Origin: Ctenosaura bakeri
Lineage: Eukaryota; Chordata; Lepidosauria; Squamata; Iguanidae
Reading direction: 5' to 3'
Assembly: GCA_948474755.1 (NCBI GenBank)
Contig: CAOLHI010004229.1
Coordinates: 1 to 64,000 of the forward strand
Length of the DNA stretch: 64,000 bases
A program made the position numbers and the translations under genes. Each line of letters opens with the position of its first letter. Position 1 is the stretch's first letter. This document shows positions 11,581 to 22,134 of the stretch, in pieces. The notes beneath the pieces were generated by a model. That model was given only the letters and a program-made list of their open reading frames with translations. It was not told the DNA's origin and searched no databases.

Positions 11581-11887
11581 ATATTTTATGCTTATATACC
11601 ATATAGTTTCTTGGTTGACTATATTCTTATTAGGGACTGAGTACCAGAGATGAGAATGTTAGCAAAAGCTGGTAGAGAAATTGCCAATAGAAAGCATGTT
11701 AATAACATTTGCATTAAAAGAAGGTTGTTTATTTACATTTTATTAATGCTAATCTGGTGCCTATATTAATCTAATCCATGATTTAATTCCTTCTCCCTTC
11801 ACCAGTTCCTTCTTTGAACTTGGGCGCAAAGGAAACAGATGCATGAATTTTGGAAAACCTCTCACCTCACTTCCCTGGAAAAGAATG
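11581..11887. other. No recognisable feature
   Basis: AT-rich unassigned DNA between the 5S SINE and the solo LTR. Confidence 0.45.
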
Positions 11888-12796
11888 TGTTACTGCCATG
11901 GCTGGGCCGCACTTAAGGTGACATAGATATCATTTTGATATCAATAATTTGGCTTTCTTCCACCACCCCTCTCCACGTGTTTGTGAGGCCCCCAGACAAG
12001 CACAGAACTAGACTCAGCCACAAATTGCTGCAATATCCCAACACAATACAGGCAGGCCTGAAATAGCCAGATCACCGCTTTAGGAGACCTCTCTGCAAAC
12101 ACCCTCATTATGTATGCACGCTACTTACAAAGAACTCCCTGCCCGGAGCAAGCAACGTGACAAGCTGGATACTCAAATGTCAAGCACTGAGCATTTGCAT
12201 ACTGTCTACCTCTTTATCAATTTGGACCTAACTCAATCATGCTAAATTTTGACCTTTCCAAAGCCTTGTCTCGCGCCTGAAACTCATTGTTTTCCTCAAG
12301 TACGGAATAGCTTGCGGTTACATTTCTCCCTATAAAAACCCCCAATTCCGAGACCTTCGTCGGATCGCTCCTGGGTTCCATCCTGTCTTGCCGCCGCTCT
12401 GCTTGGTGAGCCTTCCCCTCAGTCATATTGGCTGAGACTGTGCAACTTCGGACCTTTGCAGTGATCTATCCGGGCTTCAGGACAGGTGTCGTATCACCCA
12501 ATTCAACAATCCCTCTCAAAAATCCCTCTATACCTCTCCAACCTTTATTTTCTTTAGTTATCTGAGTATGTGTGTTGCATACACTGTTTGTCTGTATTTA
12601 ATAAAAATCTCAATTATTCTTATAACTTGGTGTGCTCCTTGGCTTGGCCTGACCCCGTAGACTTTGGGTAAAAGATTCTGCTGCGTTGCCCTGCCTCTCG
12701 CATTGCTAACTTGTGCTCTAACTAATTTCCCCAAACTTAGTTAACTGAGAGCACATTTAGGTGTCCCTCACAGGACCCCCAGTAAACAGGGTAACA
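11888..12796 (+). mobile_element. Solo LTR of an endogenous retrovirus-like element, copy 1
   Basis: A 909-bp unit starting TGTTAC and ending GTAACA (TG...CA with 6-bp inverted ends). It is flanked by the 4-bp duplication AATG (11884-11887 and 12797-12800). A TATA box (TATAAAAACC at 12331) and a polyadenylation signal AATAAA near 12600 sit in LTR-like order. No internal retroviral sequence follows, so this is a solo LTR left by recombination. Copies 2 (19836) and 3 (52036) are the same family. The 69-codon minus frame inside is not a gene. Confidence 0.82.
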
Positions 12797-12800
12797 AATG

Positions 12801-13281
12801 AATGAGTTTATAAAGAAAGAAACACACACACATATGCACAAGAGGGGGAAGGATGCAAGAAAGAAAAACCTGTATCTACAAATATGAAGTAAAAGCCAGA
12901 GCAACCCACAAAATGCTCCATAAAAAAATCTAAATCTTACATGCTTGATTAATAATTAAAAATTACTTTTTAAGAAACAACAACCAAGAGAAAGTAGTCT
13001 GTCAAAAATATGTAAGAGAAACAGAGAATTCAACAATCATACCGATGCTGGTCAGTATCGGCTGCTTCCCTCGGGAGACATCATTTTGCTGCTGTACAGA
13101 TCCACTGCTCTGCCCTCCACTCCTTTCATTGACCTCTGTGATTTTCTTCCATTTCCCAGGATGTGCTCTCTAAGAGACAAAAGAGCAATAGGGAAACACT
13201 AGACAAAATAGGAAAGGAAGACATATCATTTTCACAACCACCAAAATGACAAATGACAAAAAAGACAAATAAATGAGTCCA
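12801..13281. other. No recognisable feature
   Basis: A-rich unassigned DNA downstream of the solo LTR. Confidence 0.45.
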
Positions 13282-13440
13282 AGACCAAATCAAAACTGAG
13301 CTCTTTCACTAGAAGCCAAAATCGCTAAACTAGACTATGATACTTTGGCCCTATCTACCAGATGACATGACTCATTAGAAAAGGTAATAATGCTCAGTAA
13401 AGGAAACAGCAGTAGGAAAGGAGGAAGACCACATTTCCTT
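13282..13440 (+). mobile_element. BovB/RTE LINE fragment
   Basis: 'actagaagccaaaatcgcta', 'gatactttggcc', 'atgactcattagaaaaggta' and 'ggaaaggaggaagaccaca' follow the order of the reverse-transcriptase C-terminal coding region of BovB (RTE-clade) LINEs. The same blocks occur in the longer fragment at 16775-17232. Both ends are lost. Confidence 0.65.
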
Positions 13441-14024
13441 AAGGAGGAGGAGTTTGCCTTGCGCTTGCCTACCTGGCCAACAGATAGAACAAACACACAC
13501 AGTTCACCTGATCTGCATTGTGGTAAGCGGCACTGCACTTCCGTTTTAAGTCTCATAACAATTTCTCATTGAACGTTTATACATATAGATCTTCATGTGT
13601 AAGATCTACGTCCTTACTTGTCTTTTTGGTGGTTTGCAAAGGGGGAATAGAAAAACCAGTATCTGAACAATAAGGAAAATATAAAATAAGTACCAAATAG
13701 AATAAATTGGCTGAAGAGTGGAAGCAGTAAGACCAAAAAGAGATCATTATGATATTTTTTGCAGAAGGGAAACCATAAATTTTCTTAATTTTACACAGCT
13801 GGAATGGGTGGGAGGAAGGAATCTAGAAACTAGGTAGGAAAGGGGGAGGATTCATTACCGACACTTTTATTTCTCTTATATTTAACCTTTTGAAAGCCTT
13901 TAAAATGTATTTTTCTTTGTATGTATTCTTCTTTTAAATGTCGTTTACCTTAGATTATCCTTTAAACTAGAGCTTGTTGGCTACTGTGTAGGAATTATAT
14001 TTTATTAAATTATTATTAATTATG

Positions 14025-14074
<50 letters not shown>

Positions 14075-14713
14075 TATTGTTAACTATTATTAGTAGTAAG
14101 AACTTTTATTACTAGCCACCTTGATTTAAAATTTTAAATTGTGATTAACATTTGAATGTGAAGCTGTAGGGATTATTTTCTAAAAAAAAAACATGTTTGT
14201 ACATTTTCAAGTGTTTGAAATGTTGATCTGAGTTCAACCAAACATGAGCGAGTTTAGCAAATATGTTTGGTCTGAAGACTAGAAGTATTTAGACAGAAAC
14301 TCTGCAGTACAGATGGGCAAAACATTCTGCTGGAGCTATTAATATTAAATCTGGCAGGAAAAAGGTGGACTATTTTGGCAACATAAGTTCGTTTCCAGGG
14401 GACAACCGTCCAAGGAGGAAGTCAATGATCCAGCCTCCAAATATAAACAAGGAATACTTACAAATATGTGTGCAGCACTTAAAGAAAAGTGCACAGATTG
14501 CAAGTGAAAAAAAGAAAGCACTACCAAAAACAAAAGGACAAAAGAAGGCATAGATTTGCTTTAAATTGACATAGTTTAGTTTATGTGGAAAGATACTAAT
14601 GTAGAACTTATTGCTATGATATAGATATAGATATAGATATAGATATAGATATAGATATAGATATAGATATAGATATATCAATAATCTTACCACAGTGGGG
14701 AAGACTGTTATCA
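13441..14713. repeat. AT-rich stretch with two simple-sequence tracts
   Basis: No gene seen. A TAA/ATA trinucleotide tract occupies about 14027-14080. A hexanucleotide TATAGA array of roughly nine units lies at about 14620-14676. The 119-codon minus frame with alternating Tyr-Leu is the translation of that array and is not a protein. Confidence 0.7.
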
Positions 14714-14790
14714 GTTGTTCACATTGCACAGTACAGTACTTTTATATCACTTTAATTGCCATGGATCCATCTTAAAGAATTCTGGGATTT
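14714..14790. repeat. Fragment of a second palindromic repeat (family G)
   Basis: 'ttgcacagtacagtactttt', 'actttaattgccatggatcc' and 'gaattctgggatttata' form the left half of the family seen complete at 15337-15572. Related halves are near 48350 and 54954. Only one arm is present here. Confidence 0.45.
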
Positions 14791-15015
14791 ATAATACCAG
14801 TATGGTGTAGTGGCTTTATAATACCAGTATGGTGTAGTGGCTTGAGTGTTAGAGTACAACCCTGGAGACCAGGGTTCAATTCCCCACCTGGCCATGAAAA
14901 CCCACTGGGTGATCTTGGGCACATCACAGACTCTCAGCCCCAGAAAACCCTGTGATAGGTTCACCTTAGGGTCACCATAAGTCAGAAATGAAAGCACACA
15001 ACAATGACAATAACA
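14789..15015 (+). mobile_element. tRNA-derived SINE with duplicated 5' head
   Basis: A pol III promoter is visible. Box A-like TAGTGGCTTGAGTG is followed by box B-like GGTTCAATTCC near 14873. The body 'gaaaacccactgggtgatct' and the tail 'gggtcaccataagtcag' with a CAACAATGACAATAAC end are typical of the squamate tRNA-SINE whose tail resembles BovB (Sauria-SINE type). The first 27 bp (ATAATACCAGTATGGTGTAG plus GTGGCTT) occur twice in tandem, from about 14791 and 14818. Confidence 0.85.
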
Positions 15016-15022
15016 AAAACAA

Positions 15023-15189
15023 CGTTCGCCCCCATTCCCTTGCCGTTTTCTTGGGTACAAAGAAAGAAGGCATGTGTGCCTGGGCAAAAGGCCAGAGAAT
15101 GGGAGGAGAATCAGGGGGAAAGGCATATGCACACCTCTCAAATAATCAAATTAGTGAAGGTCAAACCCATGAATGTGGAAGGAGGACTG
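15023..15189. mobile_element. Right end of a Tigger-like element
   Basis: Ends 'aacccatgaatgtggaagga' then GGACTG followed by TA. This matches the right terminus of the nested element at 18144-18700 (which ends GGAGGACTG before TA). The left end is missing, and the SINE lies directly upstream. Confidence 0.5.
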
Positions 15190-15336
15190 TATATCTTTCC
15201 TAACTTTTGTCTAACCACTACCACATTCCTACTCTTCTTCTCCTAGTTGGCCAGAACTCATGCTAACTTTAGCTACTTAACTGGTTTTCTGCTCCTCCCC
15301 CTTTGCCCAGTTCACTCTTCACAAGGATAAGCTGAA

Positions 15337-15572
15337 CCCAGAGGCCCATTCACAGTACAAGATTATAGCATTATGGTTCCACTTTAACTACCATGGTTCT
15401 GTCAAATGGAATCCAGGGATTTGTAGTTTATGGAGTGACATTTAAAATTCTCAGCCAGAGTGCTCCAGTGATTCACCGAAACTACAAACCTCAGGATTCT
15501 ATGGGATGGAACCATCATTGTTAGAGTGGAATAACAGCGCTATGATTCTGCAGTATGGATGGTCCCCATGAG
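15337..15572. repeat. Palindromic repeat family G, both arms
   Basis: Two inverted arms carry 'cagtacaagattatagcatt' and 'ggaataacagcgctatgatt' with internal 'ggttccactttaactacc' and 'gggatggaaccatcattg'. The design resembles family A but the ends differ (no GCCATTTCC terminus) and the sequence is more diverged. It is probably an older MITE family. No coding capacity. Confidence 0.5.
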
Positions 15573-15624
15573 AGGGTGAACACCAGTTTGGTATATCAAC
15601 AGCCCTCTGGCTGGTAGCACTAAG

Positions 15625-15802
15625 GCCATTTCCGCACTATACAGTTATAGCGCTATGATTCCACTTTCAACTTCCTATGGAATCCTGGGGTTTGCAGTTT
15701 CAGGAGGGACCAGTCAGCCCCTCCTGAAACCGCAAACCCCAGGATTCCATAGGAAGTTGAAAGTGGAATCATAGTGCTATGACTGTATAGTGCAGAAATG
15801 GC
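15625..15802. mobile_element. MITE family A copy with perfect 5-bp TSD CTAAG
   Basis: A 178-bp near-perfect palindrome that starts GCCATTTCCGCACTATACAG and ends CTGTATAGTGCAGAAATGGC. CTAAG flanks it on both sides (15620-15624 and 15803-15807). This copy gives one of the clearest definitions of the family's ends and target duplication. Confidence 0.92.
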
Positions 15803-16169
15803 CTAAGACTCAGGACTGCTCAAGATATTTTGCTGCCAAAGGCAAAGGAGAAAATGCTGAGAAGGATGGTAAGGGGCAACCAAGGACTAGTTGATAATCA
15901 GCTAACAGGCAGTCAGAATAAGACTGGTGATCATTGGCAATGGGATGAACATAAGGAATAACTTAAGGCTGCACTCAAGTGAAGGCTGCAAAAGAAAAAA
16001 CAGAAAAGCACACTCTCTTCTTGTCCACCACCACTAGTGTCCTCTTGCAAGTATCCTCTCCTCCCCTTTTCACTAGGCCTTTCCTGCACACACTTCTTAC
16101 TATAAAGAACATGCATCAGCAAACTTGTGTTTCCTTCTGCTCTCTCCCATTCTGGCTACTGTCACTTTG

Positions 16170-16572
16170 GCCATTTCTGCATGATGGGGCTCTTGCAAGT
16201 CATCCTGTCACAGTCCCAGCAGGGAAGGGAGTGCAACAGGAATGCTCCCCTCTGCACATGACCAGCTCCCTGTGAAACGGAGCATGATGGCCATGCCTCT
16301 TCCTTCCACAGCACAGCTGGGCATTTCCCAGGCTGCACTGGGGAAGGAAGCATCGCCATCACTTTTCCTGCCCTTCCGCAGGACAGATAGGTATGGGGGC
16401 ATCACACAATCACAGGCACTAAAGGATTTTCTCCATTTTGTAAATCCCATGCAAGTACAATGCATGGGGATGGGATGGCAGCGGGCTGATGATGATGTCA
16501 TGCAGAAGCATGACCAGCCAACCGCTGCCATCCTGTCCCCATAGTAGGACAGCCCCGCCATGTGGAAACGGC
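16170..16572. mobile_element. MITE family C with perfect 5-bp TSD CTTTG
   Basis: A 403-bp element starting GCCATTTCTGCATGATGGGG and ending CCGCCATGTGGAAACGGC. The pentamer CTTTG lies on both sides (16165-16169 and 16573-16577). The interior is GC-richer than family A and carries a small hairpin CAGCTGGGCATTTCCCAGGC at 16313, nearly the same as one in the element at 60539. Frames of 66-117 codons on both strands overlap each other and are by-products of the inverted, GC-rich sequence. Confidence 0.82.
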
Positions 16573-16774
16573 CTTTGTACTGCTCACTGCCATTGTTGCT
16601 CCCACCCAGAGGTGGAAAACTTCAGGAAGGACAGCAAGGGAGGTTAGCAAATAGGGAGGAGTGGAAAAATATGGCAAAGAGTAATGATATTACCCATATT
16701 ATGGCTTTCTCCATAAACCAAAATGGAGACTGTAGTCAAAAATTTGAAGAAAACTATGATTTGGAAAGGTAGCT

Positions 16775-17232
16775 ATGAAGGAACTAGATTATACCATCAA
16801 GTGTAAGGATATTTCATTGAATACCAAAGTCAGGATCATCCATGCCATAGCATTTCTGATTTCTATGTATTGTTATGACAGTGAAGGAAAATGACAGGAA
16901 GAAAACAAATTTGACATGTGGTGCTGGAGGAGAGTTTTATAGATATCATGGTCTATCAGAAAGACTGAGGGCAAAGCAAGCCTGAACTCTTAGTAGAACC
17001 CAAAATGACTAAACTGAGGTTGTCATAATATGGACACATCATGAGCCAAAATGATGCAGTGGAAAAGAGGTGAATGCTCATTAAAGTAAAAGGCAACTGG
17101 AGAAGAGGAAGACCAGATTACAGGTGGATTGACTCAATAAAGGAAGCCAAAGCCCTGAGCCTGCAAGATCTGAACTGGGCTGGCAAGGAGTGGAGCTCTT
17201 AGAGGACTCACGTTCATAGAGTCACCTTGTAT
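16775..17232 (+). mobile_element. BovB/RTE LINE 3' end
   Basis: Follows the C-terminal coding region and tail of BovB. The blocks in order are 'aaagtcaggatcatccatgc', 'atttctatgtattgttatga', 'gtggtgctggaggagagttt', 'actaaactgaggttgtcata', 'acacatcatgagccaaaatg', 'aggaagaccagattacaggt' and 'ggattgactcaataaagga'. It ends at 'ttcatagagtcacc', the same motif that forms the tail of the SINEs. The copy is 5'-truncated and full of stops. BovB in this form is characteristic of squamates and ruminants. Confidence 0.8.
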
Positions 17233-17978
17233 CAAAGCCAACTTGGTTGCTTTCTGAGAAATTCCCACAAAACTATATGGAATGACCTGGGGACAAGGGA
17301 GCGGTAATTTACCTTTAGACTTGGGTTTTGGCAGTTTTGCCCAAACATTGCTACAACTGTAACTGATACCAGCGCACTGGTTCCTGTCTTTGTGCAGAGT
17401 AAGCAAAGTCTGTATTTCTTCCAGAGACAAAAGTTAGACGGAGAAAATGAAAGCAAATTTACAGTAGTAAAAAAAAAAGGTGGGCAGGGGAATTCTACTA
17501 GTTTTTGTGTGAGCCATTGCAAAGTTTCAATGAGCACATTAAGATCAATGTTACTAGATGTAGCTGTAGGTAACTCAGCTACTTAATCATTTGTCTGCAC
17601 TGGGCCACAACCTTTAGGTGCAGAAATTGAGACTAAGGTGGTAATGCCTCCTATATTCTGTTCAGTTGGTGGCAAGTCAAGGAAACAGCCTAGTTTTGCT
17701 CTCCCACTTTAATATATTAATATACAAACTCTTTATACATCCTTAGTACAAAGAAAGGAAGAGGAGTTGTCTTTAAGTATAAGGCAAGGATTTCCTCTCT
17801 CCTCTAACATCCCTCTGAACTAAATCACTTATTCTTATCACAAATAAACACCAGACAGAAAGAATGATAAACTGTTTCCATGTTCCAAAAATTATTCTTG
17901 GATCAACTCGGATTTAATATCAACTGAATCATGGTTACAGCACCTTGGCCATGGCTTGCTTTCAGCCAGTAAACCTAG
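17233..17978. other. No recognisable feature
   Basis: Unassigned. Overlapping frames of 64-101 codons at 17134-17586 on both strands show no domain. Confidence 0.45.
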
Positions 17979-18734
17979 GCCATTTCTGCACTACACTGTT
18001 ATAGTTCTATTATTCCACTTTTAACATCCTATAGAATCCTGAGTTTGCAGTTTAGAGGGGGCACTTAGAATTCTCAGCCAGAGAGCTCTTTGGCCTCAGT
18101 AAATTACAAATCCAGAATTCCACAGGATGTTGAAAGTGGAATACAGTAGGCCCTCCACACTGGCAGGGGTTAAAGACACAGAATCCTCGAGAAAGTAAAA
18201 ACAAAAAAACAAAAAACCTTAATAACTCCCCCCAGTGAGCACTCCATCTTCCCTGCACTCTCCTTCCCGCTACTGCTGGCATGCCCACATGGGCAGTGGG
18301 CAGGATAGTGTGGAGGGGGGAGAAGATCTTTTCCCTTGTGCCCAGGAGAGCGTAGGGAAAAGATCTTCCCTTCCCTGCAGCAGTGGGCAGAAGACCGAGG
18401 GGAACAAGATCTTCCCTCCCCTTTATTCTCTTGCCTGCCGCCCATGCAGCGGCACCGAGATGGTGGGTGGGAAAGTGCAGGGGGAAAGATCTTCTCCTTG
18501 CACTCTTCTGCCTGCCACTGCCAGCATCCCCATGCCACGATGGGCAGAAGAGTTAAGGGGGAAAGTCTTGTGGGCCCATGAACCTTTCGCCCTCCTGGCA
18601 AAGGCAAGGGGATGGGACAGGGGAATGAGGGGGAGACAAACGGGCATGGTGAATAATCAAACCTGCAAGAGGCAAACCCACAAATGTTGGAGGAGGACTG
18701 TAATAGCACTATAACAGTGTAGTGTGGAAATGGC
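17979..18734. mobile_element. MITE family A copy split by a nested element
   Basis: The left arm runs from GCCATTTCTGCACTACACTG to 18143, and the right arm resumes at 18701 and ends GTGTAGTGTGGAAATGGC. The 557-bp insert sits near the end of the second half, at a TA in the 'ggaata/atagcac' module. It is therefore younger than this MITE. Confidence 0.85.
18144..18700. mobile_element. Tigger-like (Tc1/mariner) non-autonomous element nested in MITE A
   Basis: Starts CAGTAGGCCCTCCACACTGG and ends with the complementary AAATGTTGGAGGAGGACTG. It is flanked by TA on both sides (18142-18143 and 18701-18702), the target duplication of Tc1/mariner elements. The inside is a GC-rich block in which AAGATCTT recurs about four times within repeated 'cctgcc..gggcagaag' modules. 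The 193- and 159-codon frames on opposite strands follow that repetitive GC-rich DNA and carry no transposase motif. Confidence 0.75.
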
Positions 18735-19460
18735 CCATGACTAGTTTGCAAACTAAGGTTTTGTTTAATAACGACCCCTGAATTGAACCATACTGTAATT
18801 TTTGCCTAAAGTTTAGGCTTGGCCAGTTCAATATCACCAGAGTCCCAGTTTTTCTAATGCCCTGCAAAATACATTTTCATTTGGGAAGCCTATTTGCTGA
18901 GATACGTATATGTTTGATTTCCATTGTGTGCCCAGACTGACACAATCAGGAGGGGACCTACCACATTTTCTTTTTGATCCATCTCTGTCAAAGATAAAGT
19001 TCCTGATTCTTCTGTTATTGTGAAGCAGACAGTTCCTCAGGCTCTAATACAATTTTCCCTGACTGCATGCCCTTCAGATATATTTTGTTGCTTGTTACAC
19101 TCTTATATTTGTTTGCGATTCAGAGGATGTTTATCAATATTTTGCCTTATAACCATCTTCTGAGAGCTTGGAAGTCAAACCCTTGTAATGATGTGTAGTT
19201 CAAGTTGTTTAGTGTTTCATGTAGTTAGTTCAGTTTAGTCTTACTCATGTGTAGCTTTGCATGTCTTTTTTTCTTTATGTGTTGTTTTGTATACACTTAT
19301 TTGTTGTTTTATATCTTTAAATTTCTATGTGTTTAATAAAAAAATGTTTTATAAAAAAATGATATATTTGATTGCAACTCCAATCATACCAAGGTAGCAA
19401 GAGGATTGCATTTGTAGTGCCCTGTCAGCAAAAGGGCGGTGGTATTGTACATGGACAGAG
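18735..19460. other. No recognisable feature
   Basis: AT-rich. The part near 19300 has poly-A/T-rich text ending 'aataaaaaaatgttttataa', possibly an old LINE tail. No gene seen. Confidence 0.4.
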
Positions 19461-19552
19461 GCCATTTCCGCACTATACTGTTATAGCGCTATCATTCCAC
19501 TTGCAATATCCTATGGAATTCTGGGGTTTGCAGTTTTCGGAGGGGCCAGCCG
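19461..19552. mobile_element. Left half of MITE family A
   Basis: One arm only, GCCATTTCCGCACTATACTG through 'gaattctggggtttgcag' to the centre 'ggaggggccagccgg', after which homology stops. The partner arm is missing. Confidence 0.7.
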
Positions 19553-19743
19553 GGAAAGTGCCACTACATTACATTTACCTTAGAAAACTTTAAAAGTATT
19601 TTAATTACATATATATTGAAAAGGTGATTTATGTTAATTCTAAGTTGGTATTTACATTTCCGTTATATTAGTGTAGAAAATCCTGGTCAGAATGAAAGTG
19701 AGAAATAACACCCATGATTTTACTCTTCCTCCTGCCTCTTTGT

Positions 19744-19744
<1 letters not shown>

Positions 19745-19778
<34 letters not shown>
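19745..19778. repeat. (GT)n microsatellite
   Basis: An uninterrupted GT dinucleotide run of roughly 15 units. Confidence 0.9.
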
Positions 19779-19835
19779 GCACAGAAAGAAACAGCTGCAA
19801 TACTTTCTGAAAATCCCATTTGTCACCCACTCAAC

Positions 19836-20736
19836 TGTTACTGCTGTTTCTAGCCTGTGCTTGAGGTGACATAGATATCATTTTGATATCAATAATTTGG
19901 CTTTCTTCCACCACCCCTCTCCACATGTTTGTGAGGCCCCCGGACAAGCACAGAACTAGGCTCGGCCACTAATCACTGCAATATCCCAACACAATACAGG
20001 CAGGCCTGAAATTGCCACTTTAGGAGACCTCTCTGCAAACGCCCTCATTATGTATGCACTCTGTTTACAAAGGACTTCCTGCCCCAAGCAGGCAAGTTGG
20101 CAAGCTGAATACTCAAATGTCAAGCACTGAGCATTTGCATACTGTCTACCTCTTTGTCAATTTGGACCTAACCCAATCATGCTAAATTTTGACCTTTCCA
20201 AAGCCTTGTCTCGCGCCCGAAACTCATTGTTTTCCTCAAGTACGGAATAGCCTGTAGCCACATTCCTCCCTATAAAAACCCCTGATTCCGAGACCTTCCT
20301 CAGATCGCTCTTGAGTTCCATCCCGTCTTGCTGCCGCTCTGCTTGGCGAGCCTTCCCCTCAGTCATATTGGTTGAGACTGCGCAACTTCGGACCTTCACA
20401 GTGGTCTATCCAGGCTTCAGGACAGGTGTCGTATCACCCAATTCAACAATCCCTCTCAAAAATCCTTCTATACCACTCCAACCTTTATTTTCTATAGTTA
20501 TCTGAGTGCGTGTGTTGCATATACTGTTTGTCTGTATTTAATAAATATCACAATTATTCTTAAACTTTGGTGTGCACCCTGGCTTGCCCTGACCCCATAG
20601 ACATTGGGTAAAAGATTCCGCTGCGTTGCCCTGCCTCTCGCATTGCTAACTTGTGCTCTAGCTAATTTCCTCAAACTTAGTTAATTCAGAGTGCATATAG
20701 GTGTCCCTCCCAGGACCCCCAGTAAACAGGGTAACA
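19836..20736 (+). mobile_element. Solo LTR, copy 2
   Basis: A 901-bp unit from TGTTAC to GTAACA with the 4-bp duplication CAAC on both sides (19832-19835 and 20737-20740). The TATA box is at 20271 and AATAAA at about 20540. It is closely similar to copy 1 over its whole length, including the block 'tttgatatcaataatttggc' near the start and 'caggacccccagtaaacagg' at the end. No internal viral genes adjoin it. The 80-codon minus frame is not a gene. Confidence 0.85.
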
Positions 20737-20750
20737 CAACCACTGAAAGA

Positions 20751-20939
20751 GAAGAACAGGTTGCTTACCTGTAACTGTGGTTCTTCGAGTGGTCATCTGT
20801 GCCATCATACACTAGGAGCTTTAGCGCCTGCGCGGTAGCGTTCGGAAACTTCTAGAGCTTGTTCGCTTGGCGGGAACCCCTCCCCCACGCCGGTACTGCG
20901 CATGCTCCTCCCGCCGAGCAACGGTCTCTCCTCAGTTCT
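20751..20939. repeat. DIRS inverted terminal repeat (element 3' side)
   Basis: From 'tctgtgccatcatacactag' through 'gctttagcgcctgcgcggta' and 'actgcgcatgctcctcccgc' to 'cggtctctcc', this is the reverse complement of 26492-26625. The outer 40 bp beginning GAAGAACAGG are specific to this end and are complemented in the internal region at 20994-21055. Confidence 0.9.
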
Positions 20940-20993
20940 GTCGTCCGCCGTAGAACCTACAGGGACCTGAGAAAGAGGGGAGGAAGGGCGGGT

Positions 20994-21092
20994 GTGTATG
21001 ATGGCACAGATGACCACTCGAAGAACCACAGTTACAGGTAAGCAACCTGTTCTTCTTCTTCGTGGTCTCTGTGCCTTCATACACTAGGAGAC
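20994..21092. repeat. DIRS internal complementary region
   Basis: Two fused halves. Positions 20994-21055 are the exact reverse complement of the outer left terminal repeat (20751-20812). Positions 21056-21092 ('cgtggtctctgtgccttcat', then 'actaggag') are the reverse complement of the outer right terminal repeat (26604-26641). The two element ends are thus joined back to back, as expected for the template that DIRS elements use to form a circular intermediate. Confidence 0.92.
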
Positions 21093-21126
21093 TGTGTAGC
21101 TTACCGGTCGGATGGCGGGTCAGGTC

Positions 21127-22130
21127 CTACAGCACAGAAGCCAGCACCTCACGTCCAAACCGGGCATCTCTGCGCGACCGGCAGTCGAGCCTGTAGTGGC
21201 GCACGAAGGTCGATGGTTGGGACCAGGTCGCCACACGGCAGAGTTCATGCAGGTCAACTCCTCGCAGGAGGGCCGCAGAAGTAGCCACAGCTCTGGTGGA
21301 GTGGGCTCGAAGCAGGACTGGCGGAGGCTTCCTCGCGAGCTCATACGCCAGTTCAATAGTCCTCACCACCCACTTGGAGAAGCGCTGGGTGGACACCTTG
21401 AGGCCCTTCCGACGCCGCCCATAGCAAACAAAGAGATGCGGCGTCTGTCGGAAGGGAGCAGTCCTGTCCTTGTAGAAGGCCAAGGCCCGACGCACGTCCA
21501 GGGAGTGGAGGGACCGCTCCAGCGGTGTCGTCGGGTTCGGGAAGAAGGCAGGCAGGATGATGTCCTGGTTGAGATGGAAACTGGACACCACCTTTGGCAG
21601 GAACGAGATGTCAGGTCTCAGGACCACCTTGTCCCTGTGGAAGACCATGAAGGGCTCATCGGACCGAAGAGCTGTGATCTCACCCGCTCGCCTCGCTGAG
21701 GTCACCGCTCCAGGAAGGCAGTTTTCATGGTCGGGCCTGTCATCCGAGGTCGCCATCGGCTCGAAGGGCGGCTTCATCAGCTGCGAGAGCACCAGCGAGA
21801 GGGACCACGGAGGAGCGGCGGCGATACCGGCGGGTAGAGATGATGAAGTCCTTTCAGGAACCGCTTAACGGTATCGTTCCTGAAGAAGGCCGATGCCGCA
21901 GATCGCGGGGTTTGGTATGCCACGATCGCGGAGAGGTAGCCCTTTAGGGATGGAAACGCCAGACCCTGTTGCCGGAGGTGCAAAAGGAAATGCAGGGGGT
22001 GGGCCCCGCAGGCGATACCGGCTCACTCCTCTCGTTAGCGAAGGTCGGAACGTCCCCATTTTATTGATAGTTGCAACGGGTGGTTTCCCTTTCCTGGCCG
22101 CGACGAGGACGGTACCGAGCACGGGATCGT
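21127..22130 (-). pseudogene. DIRS tyrosine recombinase, 5' part frame-broken, catalytic domain open
   Basis: The role of this family is to integrate a circular DNA copy by site-specific recombination. The 221-codon frame 21792-21127 holds the catalytic domain: TSARRAGEITAL with the first Arg at residues 34-35, AHSTRAVATSAAL with His164 and Arg167 (H-x-x-R), Trp190, and the nucleophile Tyr200 in TFVRHYRLD. The SAM-like N-terminal part lies upstream in another frame (21983-21777, HLRQQGLAFPSLKGYLSAIV), so at least one frameshift separates the two near 21790. A stop codon and a further frame change lie around 22000-22060. All catalytic residues are present but the full protein cannot be read. 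Confidence 0.88.
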
Positions 22131-22134
22131 CTAG

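Noticed and set aside
14370..14729. 119-codon frame with repeated Tyr-Leu
   Set aside because: Translation of the TATAGA hexanucleotide array.
14789..14880. Possible tRNA gene
   Set aside because: Box A and box B are present but no cloverleaf could form, and a SINE body and tail follow directly.
18170..18751. 193-codon minus frame and 159-codon plus frame over the same bases
   Set aside because: Both follow from the GC-rich repetitive interior of a nested Tigger-like element. Neither shows a domain and they overlap on opposite strands.
21112..21699. 195-codon plus-strand open frame in the GC-rich block
   Set aside because: It is the antisense shadow of the DIRS tyrosine recombinase, whose catalytic motifs are clear on the minus strand.
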